Assembly (NCBI GenBank): GCA_024449915.1
Contig: JAMZAV010000053.1
Span: forward strand, 372,001-436,000
Direction: 5' to 3'
Length of the DNA stretch: 64,000 bases
From: Sweltsa coloradensis
Lineage: Eukaryota; Arthropoda; Insecta; Plecoptera; Chloroperlidae
Part shown: positions 10,626 through 21,890 of the stretch, piece by piece
Layout: every line of letters starts with the position of its first letter
Numbering within the stretch: the first letter of the stretch is position 1
Made by a program: the position numbers and the translations under genes
Notes under the pieces: generated by a model
Database searches by the model: none
Told to the model about the DNA's origin: nothing
What the model saw: the letters and a program-made list of their open reading frames with translations, nothing else

Positions 10626-10799
10626 CTTTTAATAGTTATTAACTTAAAAACCCTTCATCAGGATTTCCAGTGTACGGAGTTGATCAGAGAACTCAATAAA
10701 TTTGTAAAGTAGGGGCACAGGAATGACTATAGGGAGCGGAACAACTGAAGATCACATCAATACAATCTCATCCGGCATTGCAATCAATGGAGGTGACTA

Positions 10800-10985
10800 G
10801 AATACACAAATGCCCCTTTTAAAAATATTATTTCACACCTGACCCGATCACCACAAACATTCTGTATCATTCTTGTTGAAGGGCAATGCCAAAACAAAAA
10901 TGTCAATCGGACAAGGTCATGTTCGGTTTTATCGTGAGACGTGACACACGGAAGGATAGAAAAGTTAATATGCGTGTAGGGGAGC
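10800..10985 (+). repeat. Dispersed repeat family D copy
   Basis: Carries CATTCTGTATCATTCTTG, TTGAAGGGCAATGCC, CAATCGGACAAGGTCATG and CGTGAGACGTGACACACGGA. These are shared with 11326-11645, and in reverse orientation with 24225-24355, 24880-25035 and 28780-28990. The open frames inside are chance. Confidence 0.6.
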
Positions 10986-11325
10986 TTTGTCAGTCAACTT
11001 TTTCCCACGTCTTATTTCAATACGGGTTTATTCTTCAGTTGAATAATGTAATATCTTCAGGAAACGTATAACTTTCTTACTGGTTCTTACAACGTTTTGC
11101 AAAATTGTGGTTATGCAATATTGATTTAAGTAAACATATAAAAAGCAGACGCTCGTGTTCTGTGCTCTACAATACCCGAACACGAAGTAAGTCAATCGTA
11201 AAAATATATTGAACAAATCCAATCTGTTGACTACAGGAACTTCCTGGAACGGTGGGATAATACTATCTACAGGTGTTGTATTTTTGTTTATTTCTAAATA
11301 AGGAAGAGTACGGGAGTACCCAAGG

Positions 11326-11645
11326 AAGGGAGCGAAGCTGCTTAATCATCAGATCGTCGAAGAAGAATACAAAAATAAAATCATTCGTCGCGCGTTGATG
11401 TTTTTGGTGGCGGTGTCGGGTGAGCTTACCACTTAGAATAAGTTCGCCTTTTGTTCCCCATTTAAAATGGTGGAGGCGCCAGGTCATAATCACCAAAAAC
11501 TTACTGTTCCATCCATGTTGAAAGACAATGCCAACAAACAAATCACATGTCAATCGGATGTCATGTTCGGTTTTCATCGTGAGACGTGTAACAAGCACAG
11601 ACGGACGGACAGAATGTGATGCTTATATGAGCGCTTCGCTCCCTT
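11326..11645 (+). mobile_element. Family D copy with short inverted ends
   Basis: AAGGGAGCGAAGC at the left and GCTTCGCTCCCTT at the right form a 13-bp perfect inverted repeat. The interior includes the family D block (TTGAAAGACAATGCC, CAATCGGATGTCATGTTCGG, CGTGAGACGTG, GACGGACGGACAG). The inverted ends and ~320-bp length suggest a MITE. No clear target duplication was identified. Confidence 0.55.
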
Positions 11646-11916
11646 GTATAATGGTGGGCTAAGTCCTCTATCACCATACGCTACCTCATCTAAAAACCAT
11701 AACAATCTTATAACAAAACAGGTATGAGTATGGAGTAGGCATAAGAAGTCTATAGTTCAACGAGAACATATGTAAGAAAGAAAATAAAATCTTTTCAGAA
11801 AGGAATATATATAAAAATAACAATAAACAACTCTTTAAAATGCTAAATTATTTAATAAAATTTAATACACTAAAACTAAACAACAATATTATCAGGTTAC
11901 TCTTAGAATGAAGCGC

Positions 11917-12306
11917 TTAAATCTTGAAACTGGAGCCATCCTTGGCTACCGTGAGACGAGCTATGGACGCAGCTGAGTGCCTACTGTAGCGGTTACCACT
12001 CAGCTGTTGGTTGTAGTAGTTGTTAGGACGGTTGTAGCCGTTGATGCTCGTGTATCTGTTGGGTCGGCTGTAGACGTCGCTGTAGCCGTTGTTCTGTCCG
12101 GCGCCGTCGGTTGTGTAGTAGGCTGAAGGCTTACTGTTGTAGGCGTTGTAGCCGGCGTTGTACGCGGTGCTGTCGGCGTCGTTGTTGTTGAGGTTGTTGT
12201 TGAGGTTGTTGTTGTTGTTGTTGGTTGTTTGACGTCTGCGTTGGGTACGTTGCGCACGAGTGCTGCGGAATAGGTTGCTAACAGCTGTCAGAGTTAAGAT
12301 CGGAAT
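11917..12306 (-). CDS. Terminal exon of an Asn/Tyr/Gly-rich protein
   Basis: A splice acceptor TATATTTCAG ends at 12307 (minus strand). The following 390 nt are exactly 130 codons including the TAA at 11917-11919, so the exon starts in phase 0. It encodes 129 residues. A hydrophobic start (IPILTLTAVSNLF) is followed by an Arg-rich patch, an Asn-rich run broken by Leu, repeated GYN/AYN/NGY motifs, and the C-terminus ASIARLTVAKDGSSFKI. Codons are strongly GC-ending (AAC, TAC, GGC, GCC), unlike the surroundings. A Thr-rich reading of the same DNA in another frame (12000-12257) is a shadow. The hydrophobic start could be the end of a signal peptide begun in an upstream exon; that exon was not located. 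The protein is not recognised. Confidence 0.65.
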   Translation of the reverse strand: MPILTLTAVSNLFRSTRAQRTQRRRQTTNNNNNNLNNNLNNNDADSTAYNAGYNAYNSKPSAYYTTDGAGQNNGYSDVYSRPNRYTSINGYNRPNNYYNQQLSGNRYSRHSAASIARLTVAKDGSSFKI

Positions 12307-12342
12307 CTGAAATATAAGGTCAAATTATAATGATCAAATTGT

Positions 12343-12408
12343 CGATGAAATTCAATTCAATTCAATTCAATTCAATTCAATTCAATTCAATTCAATTCAA
12401 TTCAATTA
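12343..12408. repeat. (AATTC)n pentanucleotide microsatellite
   Basis: About twelve units of TTCAA/AATTC in perfect tandem, followed by a diffuse AT-rich zone to about 12560 with scattered related words. Confidence 0.95.
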
Positions 12409-13162
12409 ATTATTTATTTAGCTCAAATCTATTTTACGTGTAATTTCAATAATAACAATACAATTCATTACAATTTAAATTAAAAATTATACCTAATTAA
12501 ATAAAGTTATACAATTTATGCAAGGCAATTCAATACAGCTACAAAATATACACAATTTCATACTCCAATATCATGTCTCAGATTGATTCAAATTGAGTTT
12601 AAACAAATTTAATACATCCACATTTAAAAAATGGTAAACGTTGTTCTTGTTTTATCAATAAATCTGATTTGTTATAATATAATCGGTAACCAGAATAAAA
12701 AAAAAACGTATTTTTGAATTGCCGATAAATTTACTCTGTCCACAAGAATGGTTGTACTATTTCCTCTAGTATTATGACCATGATTGCTACAAGAGTATTC
12801 TATCATACTATTAAGACATGTGGGCATATTCCATTTGGTCATTTCAAATATGAACAAGTTCTCTGTGTTGATTACTTTTGTTCCAAAGTTAGTTTATGAT
12901 GTATGGTCATTTTAGCCTACATATTTTAATGAAGACAATTTAAAAATTCTGACAACATTTTGTATTTTTGTTTAAGATAATATTTGTTGGATTTTTAACA
13001 ACAATTTTTGTTTATTTCATACACGCGTTGGGTTAATTTAAACTTAATAATTATAAAAGAATAACTGACCACTAAAGTGATAACTTTGATCTACATCTCT
13101 CTTTAGCAGCACATCACCGCTATTGAAACGGTGACAGAAGAGCTGAATTATTCATGCACCAA

Positions 13163-13169
13163 TTATATA
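13163..13169 (-). promoter_or_regulatory. TATA-box candidate for the 11917-12306 gene
   Basis: The minus strand reads TATATAA, with GAATAATTCAGCTCTT about 25 nt downstream, a plausible initiator context. It lies ~860 bp upstream of the Asn-rich exon on the same strand and directly abuts the end of the foldback element 13170-14340. The link to that exon is inference. Confidence 0.3.
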
Positions 13170-14340
13170 GGGCTCAGTCTCATCTCGCCTATATTTCTTA
13201 GCTCGCCTACATCAATTAGTAGTGGTATTTCAGGTGTAATTGCCCGCTACCAAGAATAACTTATCTACTTTAATTGGTAGTAGGATGGGTTTTCTGGACT
13301 CGCCTACGTCAATGGCAGCGAGCCTTTCTAATGTTTATGCGACCTGACCGGCAAGTTTGAATTTTTCCGAAATTTAACGTTGACAGGCACTTCCCGGACA
13401 GAATTTTGCTCGAAATGTTGCTCACTTTGTGCCTTTTAATATGTTTTTAGAATATCCATAGAAGAAAATCTTAATATTTTTTATTTAATACAAGGTTGTC
13501 TTAAAGTGCAATGGTATATCCATAGAAGAAAATTTATCTTAAATGTTATGAAATAATAAGAATATAGGTTATGTATTCCCTTTTCTTATTGTGACTTACG
13601 CCTTGACTTGAAGAAGTAAGCTAGATGTACTCACGTCTGCTATTATATTTTCAGTACCTTTGAAAGAACTTTGCTTATGAAGCAGTGTGCGGTTGCTAAT
13701 AAATGGGGCAATCCTGTTCGATAACATTCATGAAAGATTTTGATTTGATTTGGTATAGCGAACATAGACGATGGAAACAAAGGTGAAATATTTGTAAAGG
13801 GATATAAAAATATTTTTTTATACGCTGATTGTTCAAATAACAATTGGATTATATTTATAGTTTAAATATAATTTGTGCAAACATATCTACATTTTTATTA
13901 TTAACATACATATCAAGCTTAAAATGCTTTGTCAATAATCGCAACACGCTTTTCGTCTTGTTGTTTAACATAAAAGTGGACACATATTTTGCCTAAGTGT
14001 CAGACACAATGGGGAAGTGTACTAACTGTTGGATGAGCTCGAGCAAACATGTATTAAATAAAAAATTAAAAAATTAAAAAGGCACATAGTGAGCAACATT
14101 TCGAGCAAAATTCTGTCTGGGAAGTGCCTTGTCAACGTTAAATTTCGGAATAATTCAAACTTGCCGGTCAGGTCGCATAACCATTTGAAAGGCTCGCTGC
14201 CATTGGCGTAGGCGAGACAAGAAAACCCCTCCTACGACCAATTAAAGTAGATAAGTAATTCTTGGAAGCGGCAATTACACCTGCAATACCACTACTAATT
14301 GATGTAGGCGAGCTAAGAATAGGTGACTTGAGAACGCACC
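13170..14340. mobile_element. Long inverted-repeat (foldback) element, ~270-bp arms
   Basis: The left arm (13170-13448) and right arm (14073-14340) are reverse complements with high identity. They share blocks such as TTAGCTCGCCTACATCAATT, GACCTGACCGGCAAG, GAGCAACATTTCGAGCAAAA and AGGCACTTCCC. The 620-bp centre is AT-rich without a gene. The repeated CGCCTAC word near the ends may be a subterminal binding motif. No transposase is encoded. Confidence 0.8.
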
Positions 14341-14797
14341 ATTATAGTATTTTTGTTTGAGTTTATACTTCACTCATTCGGAATGCTTCTATTTGAGAGT
14401 AACAAAAATAACTAACTTACTAAGTATAACTAACTACATTACAATAATACTGAGGTTTATTATCTTACTGTAGATCCTGGTTGTGTTATGTTTTCACAAG
14501 TAACTACACAGTTACAAGTCTTCATCATTACTATCTCTAAAGCATTATTAATTTTATAGTGGTATCAAGATATCGTTCTCGTTATTTTAACAGGAATTTA
14601 TCTGAGATAATTAATTATAATAATTTGGTTAATTACAAAACTGGTGCAGATTTGAATACAGGGTCTGCAAGAATTAGATATGTGTCCAGTGTATACAGTA
14701 TCTACCTTCTTAAACTAATAGTCCAACACTTGAACCTCGTGATTAGACTAAACCAAACTGTTTTATCTTTGTTAGAGGCTACAGCCAATGATATTTA

Positions 14798-15209
14798 ACA
14801 TCTAAAGAAGGCTAGATCCCCAGTCTCAAATACGTCCGCACAGGCGCTAGCTAGCAAATTGAAGCGTCAATCCGACCTATTCAAGATGGCGATTCGGCGT
14901 TTCAATTTATGCTTGACATTACGTTTTAAAATATGTGATTAAGTTTTTTTGTGGATTGTTTGATATGGTTTTTGCTTGTGCAGCATGGCAATGTACAAAT
15001 AGAAACAATAAGAAGTTATTGCGTAAGGAAATTTAGTAATCATTTGGTGCTAATGGCTAATATGCTTACCTGTCAACCTGACAGCCATATTGAAAAATAT
15101 TTGGGTTACAAATCACTCCCACCTACTTAAACATAGAAACTGACCTATTCAAGAGGTTCACGCCCGTGGACCAAGACTGGGGATCTAGCCTACTATAGTC
15201 TAGATGTTA
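14798..15209. mobile_element. MITE with GGCTAGATCCCCAGTCT inverted repeats
   Basis: GGCTAGATCCCCAGTCT near 14812-14828 is perfectly inverted at about 15173-15192. Outer AACATCTA words extend the symmetry. A second word, GACCTATTCAAGA, occurs in direct orientation near both ends. About 410 bp, non-coding. Confidence 0.65.
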
Positions 15210-15216
15210 TAGATGC

Positions 15217-15387
15217 TCATAAAGACGTTCTAAAATCTTCCTCGTTGTGGCATCGTACCTGAAAGATATCGTTGATAACCTGAGAGCCCGGATCGTTGCC
15301 GTAGTTACCGCTCTGTCTCTTGACTCGTACCCTCTCTTCAAGCTGGTCGGGCTCAGTCTCGACGATCCACAGGTCTTGGGCTGCGTG
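15217..15387 (-). CDS. Candidate coding exon, unrecognised
   Basis: On the minus strand the acceptor TCTTGTTTGCAG ends at 15388. The next 57 codons are open to a TGA at 15217-15219. Codon use is GC-ending (GAG, AAG, AAC, ATC, GTC), GC content is well above background, and the peptide is hydrophilic (DLWIVETEPDQLEERVRVKR, then GNYGNDPGSQVINDIFQ). A CAG-GTACGA donor-like site inside at about 15260 means the exon could instead end there in phase 0. The opposing plus-strand frame 15247-15519 is likely a shadow because it runs into a repeat. No family is recognised. Confidence 0.5.
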   Translation of the reverse strand, partial: HAAQDLWIVETEPDQLEERVRVKRQSGNYGNDPGSQVINDIFQVRCHNEEDFRTSL

Positions 15388-15439
15388 CTGCAAACAAGAT
15401 ACACTCACTCAGAAATGAGAGGGAAAAGAATGGGACACA

Positions 15440-15755
15440 TTAATTGGCAGTTAGTAAATAGCTATTCGCTCGGCCAAGATGCATCCGACGTATATGAAAC
15501 TTTGCAAAGGTGTCAATGAAGTATACATAGATAACCCTGTGGTCATAGCTTTTCAAAATTTTGACTTTCATTTTGGAGATTTTAACAAAATCAAAATTCG
15601 TGAAAGCTAATTTATTTTTCAAAATTATTTTAAAACAATATTTGGAAATGTGTAACTGCAGAGCCCTATATTTCCACATTCTTGACATAGGTTCAAAATT
15701 TCAAACACCTGTGATGTCAGTCGGCCGAGCGAACAGCAATTTGCCTGAAACGCAT
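15440..15755 (+). mobile_element. MITE family F copy
   Basis: Inverted ends: TAGTAAATAGCTATTCGCTC and CGGCC at the left, GTCGGCCGAGCGAACAGC and AATTTGCC at the right. A second copy in reverse orientation lies at about 61210-61600. Both share CTTTGCAAAG, CTATGTATAC-like and AGAGCCCTATATTTCC words. Non-coding. Confidence 0.6.
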
Positions 15756-15837
15756 GTCCTACTCTTCGATGTAAAACTTTTCTGTTGGTCCGTGCGTGCA
15801 TCACTTCTCACGATAAACAAGAACACTCCGATTGATT

Positions 15838-16170
15838 AAGCGAGCGAAGCGAGCGTTTCCATTTGACTCTGCCGGATAAAATAGTCACTGTTTTTTTTTT
15901 TTTTTTTTGTTTTTGGTTGTTTGTTTGTTTGTATGTCTCGCCATAACGTTCGAACGGAGGCTCGGATCGAGTTGAAATTTTGACCATCCGCAAGCTTCGT
16001 TCCCGATTGAATGCCATTAGTTTAGTGGCAAAATCGTTCAAAAAGTTAAAAAGTTACATTAAAGTTAATCGATTTTTTTTTCAAACTAAACGGCGACAAA
16101 ATCTGAGGTGGCCAAATCATTTAGAATGTCCGTCCGGTCACGAATATGTTAATTTTATTTTGATCCGATA
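15838..16170 (+). repeat. Probable interspersed repeat with T-tract
   Basis: Starts AAGCGAGCGAAGCGAGCG, followed by a ~19-nt T run near 15890-15908 and TTTGTTTGTTTG. Then comes a GTTCGAACGGAGGCTCGG...GAGTTGAAATTTTGACC segment typical in style of other repeats here. No second copy in the window was confirmed. Confidence 0.35.
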
Positions 16171-16494
16171 AGTAGTGTAGATGGAAATTACATTTTAACA
16201 AAAGTAACGTTACCATGGCAACGAAAAGTCGTACGAGGTTCGCACTAGTATGCACTGCCACCTAGAAGTAATCAAAATACTATCGAGGAAGCAGTGTATT
16301 ATTTGTTACCAAATAGTTCAAATAGTTTTTCCCAAAGAAATGATGTCAAGGTCCTCTAGATGGCGGTGGATTTTTATCCGCAAAGTCAAGGTTTACCCAA
16401 ATAGGCCTACCTTGCCAATAATAAATAATATTGTAAACATGGCCCCGTAGATCAGTGAACATCGCAAATTTGAAAATTTTAAAAAAATGTGAAA

Positions 16495-16641
16495 GGTGGG
16501 TCTAGATGATAGCACGTGCTCGCTTATCAACGCGTCCAACTGAGCGTTTCCTAGTATAGTTATTTTGTTGACCTTGTCCTTAAACTTATACTGGATGTTT
16601 TTCCTGGGGTAAGGGGAGGGGGATGGTGGCTAGACCCACCG
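16495..16641. repeat. Small inverted-repeat element
   Basis: GGTGGGTCTAG at the left and CTAGACCCACC at the right bracket about 145 bp. A MITE is possible; only the ends support it. Confidence 0.4.
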
Positions 16642-17234
16642 CAAGCTTTAAACTTCATGTGCGGAACACCTAGAACATTAACGAATACGTGAATAAGTGG
16701 CGAATATCAAGATTTAAGCAGTGAAAGGAAATTTATCTAAGAAGCTGCGCTACCTCTTTTGGACGGTAGTTTTAGTAGAGATTTGTGGGCGCTGCCATCT
16801 TGGCTGTAACGTCACGGAAGTGCTGCTAGAAACTCGTTTCCACCATGCAGCACATGTTAGCACAGCACCTTCATGGCGCCAACAATCAAACCGTATACTT
16901 CTTACCAGTGCTTGTTACAAATCATACAAATATTTTCCCCGCGAAATGAAGCCATAGTTCAAATAAAGTAATTTAAGCAAGTGCCAGCCTTAAGTGACCC
17001 AAAAAGGTGTGTTACCATATTATAATATTATGTTAGACATTGTACCTAATTAAAATAATTATTGTTTTATCTAAGGTGCGAGTTTATTCATCATAACACA
17101 CACATTAGGACAAAGCCAAAGATAAATAAACCAACTTTTATTTGCAGTATTTTATTACGAGGTTTTGAACTTTCTTTTGTCATACAACAAAAGTTTGTAT
17201 TCCTGTGAAGTTTGTTTCATTAGTATCTTCACAG
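16642..17234. other. No gene recognised
   Basis: A GC-richer patch lies at 16780-16900, but it is broken by stops and lacks splice signals. The remainder is AT-rich. Confidence 0.35.
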
Positions 17235-17380
17235 CTGCAACATCCTTTGTCTTGAATTTGTATACAGTATTGATACTTGATGCTATTTTGCTATATGCAA
17301 CGTTTCGAAACCGAAGCAAACAAAGTAATGGTTCTCGTGATTTATCATCTTTAGAAGAACAATATCAAAACAAAATTTAA
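17235..17380 (+). CDS. Candidate terminal exon with a membrane-like segment
   Basis: The acceptor TAGTATCTTCACAG ends at 17234. The frame continues 48 codons to a TAA at 17378-17380. The peptide begins with a hydrophobic stretch (TSFVLNLYTVLILDAILLYA) and ends in a polar tail rich in Ser, Arg, Gln and Glu. That pattern suits a final transmembrane helix plus cytoplasmic tail. Codons are AT-rich like the surroundings, so support is modest. Not recognised. Confidence 0.35.
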
Positions 17381-17607
17381 AGCCAAAAAACAAACACATA
17401 ATAACCAGTAGATAAATCTATCAATGATTTACCTAACTTATATTTTCCAAAATAAAACCCACAAAATGCTATATTTCTAGATAAAATAAAGTTTGTCTTA
17501 TAAGCTTTTTAAGCTTTAAAATAACATTTTTTAGATCAAATAATATAGAAAAAATATAATAATTAATCACTTTTGAAATGAAAAATACTTCTACTAGTTG
17601 TAATGTG

Positions 17608-17863
17608 CGTACCCGGTAATGTCAACTCTGACAGATATTACGATTGATAAGAAAACTGATGTTGGGAAAAAATTATATATTACAAAAAAACACGTCAATC
17701 GCAATAATTATTATCTTTTATCTAAACAAATTTATCTAGACAATAATTTTTGTCTCTTATCTTTTAACTAGGTAATTTCTACACTTTATCTTTATCTTAT
17801 CTAGATAACTTTATGGAGAATTATCTTTATCTTTATCTATTATCTAATCACAACACTGATAAT
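17608..17863. repeat. TATCTAGATA-rich repeat, family H
   Basis: Dense TTATCT/AGATAA words with a palindromic TTATCTAGATAA core, ending ATCTAATCACAACACTG. Similar stretches lie at 44604-44770 and 45720-45893. The CAGTGTTG/CAGGGTTG-like outer words resemble hAT MITE ends, but no target duplication was established. Confidence 0.5.
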
Positions 17864-18339
17864 AAATACCAAACACGACCTCGAATATTGGCATGCGATT
17901 TTTGGCGTACACGGCACCCCACCAAACGCTTCATTGGCGTATAATAATGTTGATTTAGTAGCTGCTTTGTATTATGAGTACTCCCGTATCCTTTCTGGTT
18001 GATTATTGTTAAAAGCTTCCATGCATGTATTAACCGATAGTCAATACACAAATGCATCTATACAACATTTATGAAAGTGTTCAACGTAAAATGTTTGCTT
18101 TTGTCGAGGTATGCATTGATTTACAATTAAAATATTCTGATTAAATATATATAATTAATTCAATCTTAAAAAATTTAGGTTATCTAATTTTATAATACAA
18201 AAATGTTATGTATGAAAATTTGGAAATTACCATCCAGCTGTATGCCAAAATTTGTTACTGTCAATGTGTCAATTGCAAATATGCTTGGGATTGAGTTAAA
18301 AATGTTTTAAAATAACTCTTTGACATTTCTTAATAACAA

Positions 18340-18580
18340 CTGTACCCAAATCTCTGTATTTGGCTGGTTATGCGTGGGCTAGATGCAAACCAAAGATGAA
18401 CCGGGTACTGGAATGCCTACCTGGTCTAGGGGTCCTGCAAGGCCGGCTAGTGGGTTACCCATCACAGCGTCCAGGAGTAGCACACAGGGCCAGCAGAAGA
18501 ATAAGGGGGACATTCTGGGGAGAGAATCAATATCAAATAAATAAATACAAAAATAAATAAAAACAAAAATAAATATAACA
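18340..18580 (+). repeat. GC-rich retroposon 3' end with A-rich tail
   Basis: A GC-rich segment (18360-18520) runs directly into an A-rich tail of AAATAAATAAATACAAAAAT type units (18534-18575). This looks like a 5'-truncated LINE or SINE insertion. Overlapping frames on both strands (18360-18600) are short and not convincing genes. Confidence 0.5.
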
Positions 18581-18748
18581 CATTCTTTGGTTATATGCAC
18601 CGATTGTCAGTAGGGGTCTTTAAATCAAGACCGTCACCTACTAACCAACCCTAATGATACCAACGCCATTTATAATTCATTCATATAAATAACGTCTATC
18701 CTATTCAGTTATAAAAACATTTTTATAAAGACAGAAAATATTATTAAA

Positions 18749-19330
18749 CTTGGCCGCTTCGCGAACGCTTTTTCTAGTCGCGTTGATGGATGAGCTATTT
18801 TGTAAGTTTTTAGTTTGCGTGGGACCTCTTTAGTTTTGCAAGTGCTTTTTGAACGCATTGTAGGTGATTGTTGTCAAGTTTTTATTATTACTTGTTAATG
18901 TTACTATATACCCAAAACAAAAACACATTAAACCCACAAACATTAAAACCTTTATTTCTATGGAGTCTGGCTAACTTTTTCTACTTTTTCTTTCAAAAGG
19001 CTATGCATCACCATTACCTTAAAGTCCATGCAAAACATGAACGTTGTAGCCCCACCCGTTTGGTCATAATCGGCCCAAATGTCACGAAAATATCGCACTA
19101 AAAATTAAAAAAGATTGTAAACGTACGATATTCATGAGAAATATTTCTTCGATTGTACCCAAAAACGTGGCAGGTCTAAGTTAAGAGATTTCAAAAGTCC
19201 CCTCCAATTTTCATCAAGATCGCATATGCCGTTTTCCCGGTAAAGAGCAAACAAACAGACAGAAAAAAAAACACCCGAGCTAATTTTTTGGGGTGTCAGT
19301 TAAATTGAAGTTTTTGCTTTGCTCATCCAA
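18749..19330 (-). mobile_element. Helitron2/Helentron-like element, copy A3
   Basis: Minus-strand 5' end TTGGATGAGCAAAGC. The 3' end is GCTCATCCATCAACGCGAC, a loop, then GCGTTCGCGAAGCGGCC. The interior has the A-family blocks GGGGCTACAACGTTC, CGATTCTGACCAAACGGG-like and CAATCGAAGAAATATTTCTC. No coding capacity. Confidence 0.7.
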
Positions 19331-19334
19331 TGAT

Positions 19335-21890
19335 ACATAAAAACACATTTTGTAAATTGAATTTGTTTAAATGCAGAAAATATTAAAATGTGAAATGCAA
19401 TGAATTGAAATGGGTAGAAAAAGAGAGAAAAAATCAAACGAAAAAATCAAATTTTAAAAGAGAATAGCGAAAAGAAGTGAGTAAAAATAATCATTTGTTT
19501 ATTTGTCTTTTGGACGATATAAAATACAAATCGCCAGTTAAACGATCGGTTTTGAAGTTGAAGACCATTGGAACAACCGTTCACTATTTATTTTCTGTTT
19601 CTACATTAAATAATTTCTGGTATCTATAAACATTCGACATGCATGAAAAGGTTCAAATATATTATCGAAGCACACACAAAGCCACAAAATATTTCCTTAT
19701 GTAAACATAGGCCATCAAAGAAGTTTGTTGTAATGATTTCTAAAGCTTCTGTGGAAGACAATTAGAATTATTTGTAAATATTAAAAAGTTTTCTGATCGC
19801 AACATGCGTATATCATTTGTAAACAACCTCCAACAATCTCACAATCTTTTGGGTGAAAATTGGATATTATACCTTCGATTGGTAAAAAATTCGCTGGATT
19901 TTGCAACGATTTTTAAATGTTTTTTTTTAAACATTGTTGAATAAATTGTCTCGAGCTCATCCAAGTGTTTTAACTATACACATAAAACCGAACATCGAAC
20001 AACACATATATTTGATTTATGTTTACTTGACATTACATCTCGAAGAACCTGGTTATGAAACAATTGAAATACCTAACACAACACTACTTAACAATCACAT
20101 GCTTATGATTAAAAAAGCTGTAGTTACAATAAGATTTGACGCCCCAACGATGTTTCAATGTTTCAAACTTGGCACACATCCACATCACGTCACAACCTAG
20201 TTGCATTGTTTCGTTACAGAGTTGTCCGTTCTAGTTTTATTGAACGCACGTCGGCCTTATTGACTTTCCTATCCAAATACGGTCATTCATTTGCCTAAAA
20301 GTGTTCTAAAAAAAAAAAAAAAATGATTTTATTCATTATATATTAATTATGGAAAAAAATTACGAAAATGAGTCAAAAATCACTATGAATGACGGTGAGT
20401 GCATGCCCGGTCATTTATTTTATACCGATTTTTTTGTCGATTATCTCATTATTTTACATTACCTATTACCGCAAAACTCAAGCTCAAGAAGCTAAAATCG
20501 GAAGAGTTTTCTTTTTTTTTTTTTTCATCAAGCAATAGCAATTTTTAAACATGTAAGTTACGCACTAAACAACTACCCGCAACTACCCAAAAATACGCGT
20601 TATTACCCTTAACCACTACAATATAACTGATACCCGCAATTTTTTATACATTTTAATAATAGACGTATTGATTATTTAGAATGGTCATACAACTGAAGAA
20701 TGTTAAATTCTAATTAAACTTATTTAGTAATTTCTTTCCCTGAAAGAACCATTAACTCTGTCCGTGATAAAATGTCGGTGAATGATAAGATAAGTACTCC
20801 GCCGAATGAGAGTGTACACTTCCCTATTCTAAGGAGGTTTCCCAGTGTCAAGAGCGTTCACTTTGGGTTGGAGCAAGTAATCTTATGACTCCCCTCCCAC
20901 CCCCCTCCCTATTCACAAATCGGGTAAAAAATCTGCATCCATGACAGTTAAGTCATTGTATGAAGCTTTATTATTTATTATTGACCTTCTTCGATTTCAT
21001 AAAATTGATCAAATCATTGCAATCTCATAAAATGCAATGCATTGCTACAAATGGAATTACAAAAAAAGCCATTTGCAATTTAGTAAATAATTACTCCTGA
21101 GTCAGGACATCCATGATTGAAATGAATATCTGCATGGGTTTTTGCCAAGGATATGTGACGGACTAAAACAGCAGACAACAAATTTTGTTTATTGAACATA
21201 AAAAAGTAAATCTCACAATAATACCCGTTATGTAATTTTTTAACAATATTAAAAAATCTAAAAATCAATTTATTTTAAAATGAGAAAATGAAGCAAATGC
21301 CCCTACAAAACTGAAAATTTTGACCTCCATTGCACTCATGTTAAATTACGGACATCTGTGATGTTAATCGGTTGTGAAAACCGGAATTTACTTAAACCGT
21401 TTCTGTCTCCTTTTAAAAAATAATTAGTTATGGGGTTCGTGAAACCCAAATTCAAAGTACAACGTTATGGAAAAGTCAATGCAATAATATTCCTCTCCAC
21501 ATTTGACCTGCTAAATCAATATTCACTCTCCTACCTTGATAATCTCGATGCTGTCCGTTGTTACACTCACAATCAAATCAAAACGTCTAAGAGAACTTGG
21601 CTATCTTTATGTGAGAGTGGCGCCCACCGTTGCAGCCCACGCGCGCACGTACGGTACCCACTTCTTACGTAACATTTCATCTCAGAATTTCTCTATCCGA
21701 GTTCCATGCCCGACGCCCACGGGATCAAAACCTTTCTCCTCCGTCCAGGAAGCCGGGTACAGTCAACAGTCATCTCCGGATTGGGTGCACTCCCATGTTC
21801 TCTATATACGGTGATATTACCGAATCTATCCTCGACGCCAACTACCTTCTTGGAAAAGGGTCCAGAAACTCGAATTTTCAATTTTCTAGA
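19335..21890. other. No gene confirmed
   Basis: Mostly AT-rich. An 88-codon frame at 19934-20200 has no splice or codon-use support. A homopolymer A run lies near 20310-20324 and a T run near 20511-20525. Three overlapping frames at 21430-21935 are mutually exclusive. The one at 21706 is GC-richer but unrecognised. Confidence 0.35.

Noticed and set aside
12000..12257. Thr-rich mucin-like ORF
   Set aside because: Same DNA reads as an Asn/Tyr/Gly-rich frame with a splice acceptor, GC-ending codons and a matching stop; the Thr-rich frame is a shadow of AAC-repeat codons.
19934..20200. 88-codon ORF
   Set aside because: AT-rich with no splice signals, recognisable domain or codon bias; likely chance.
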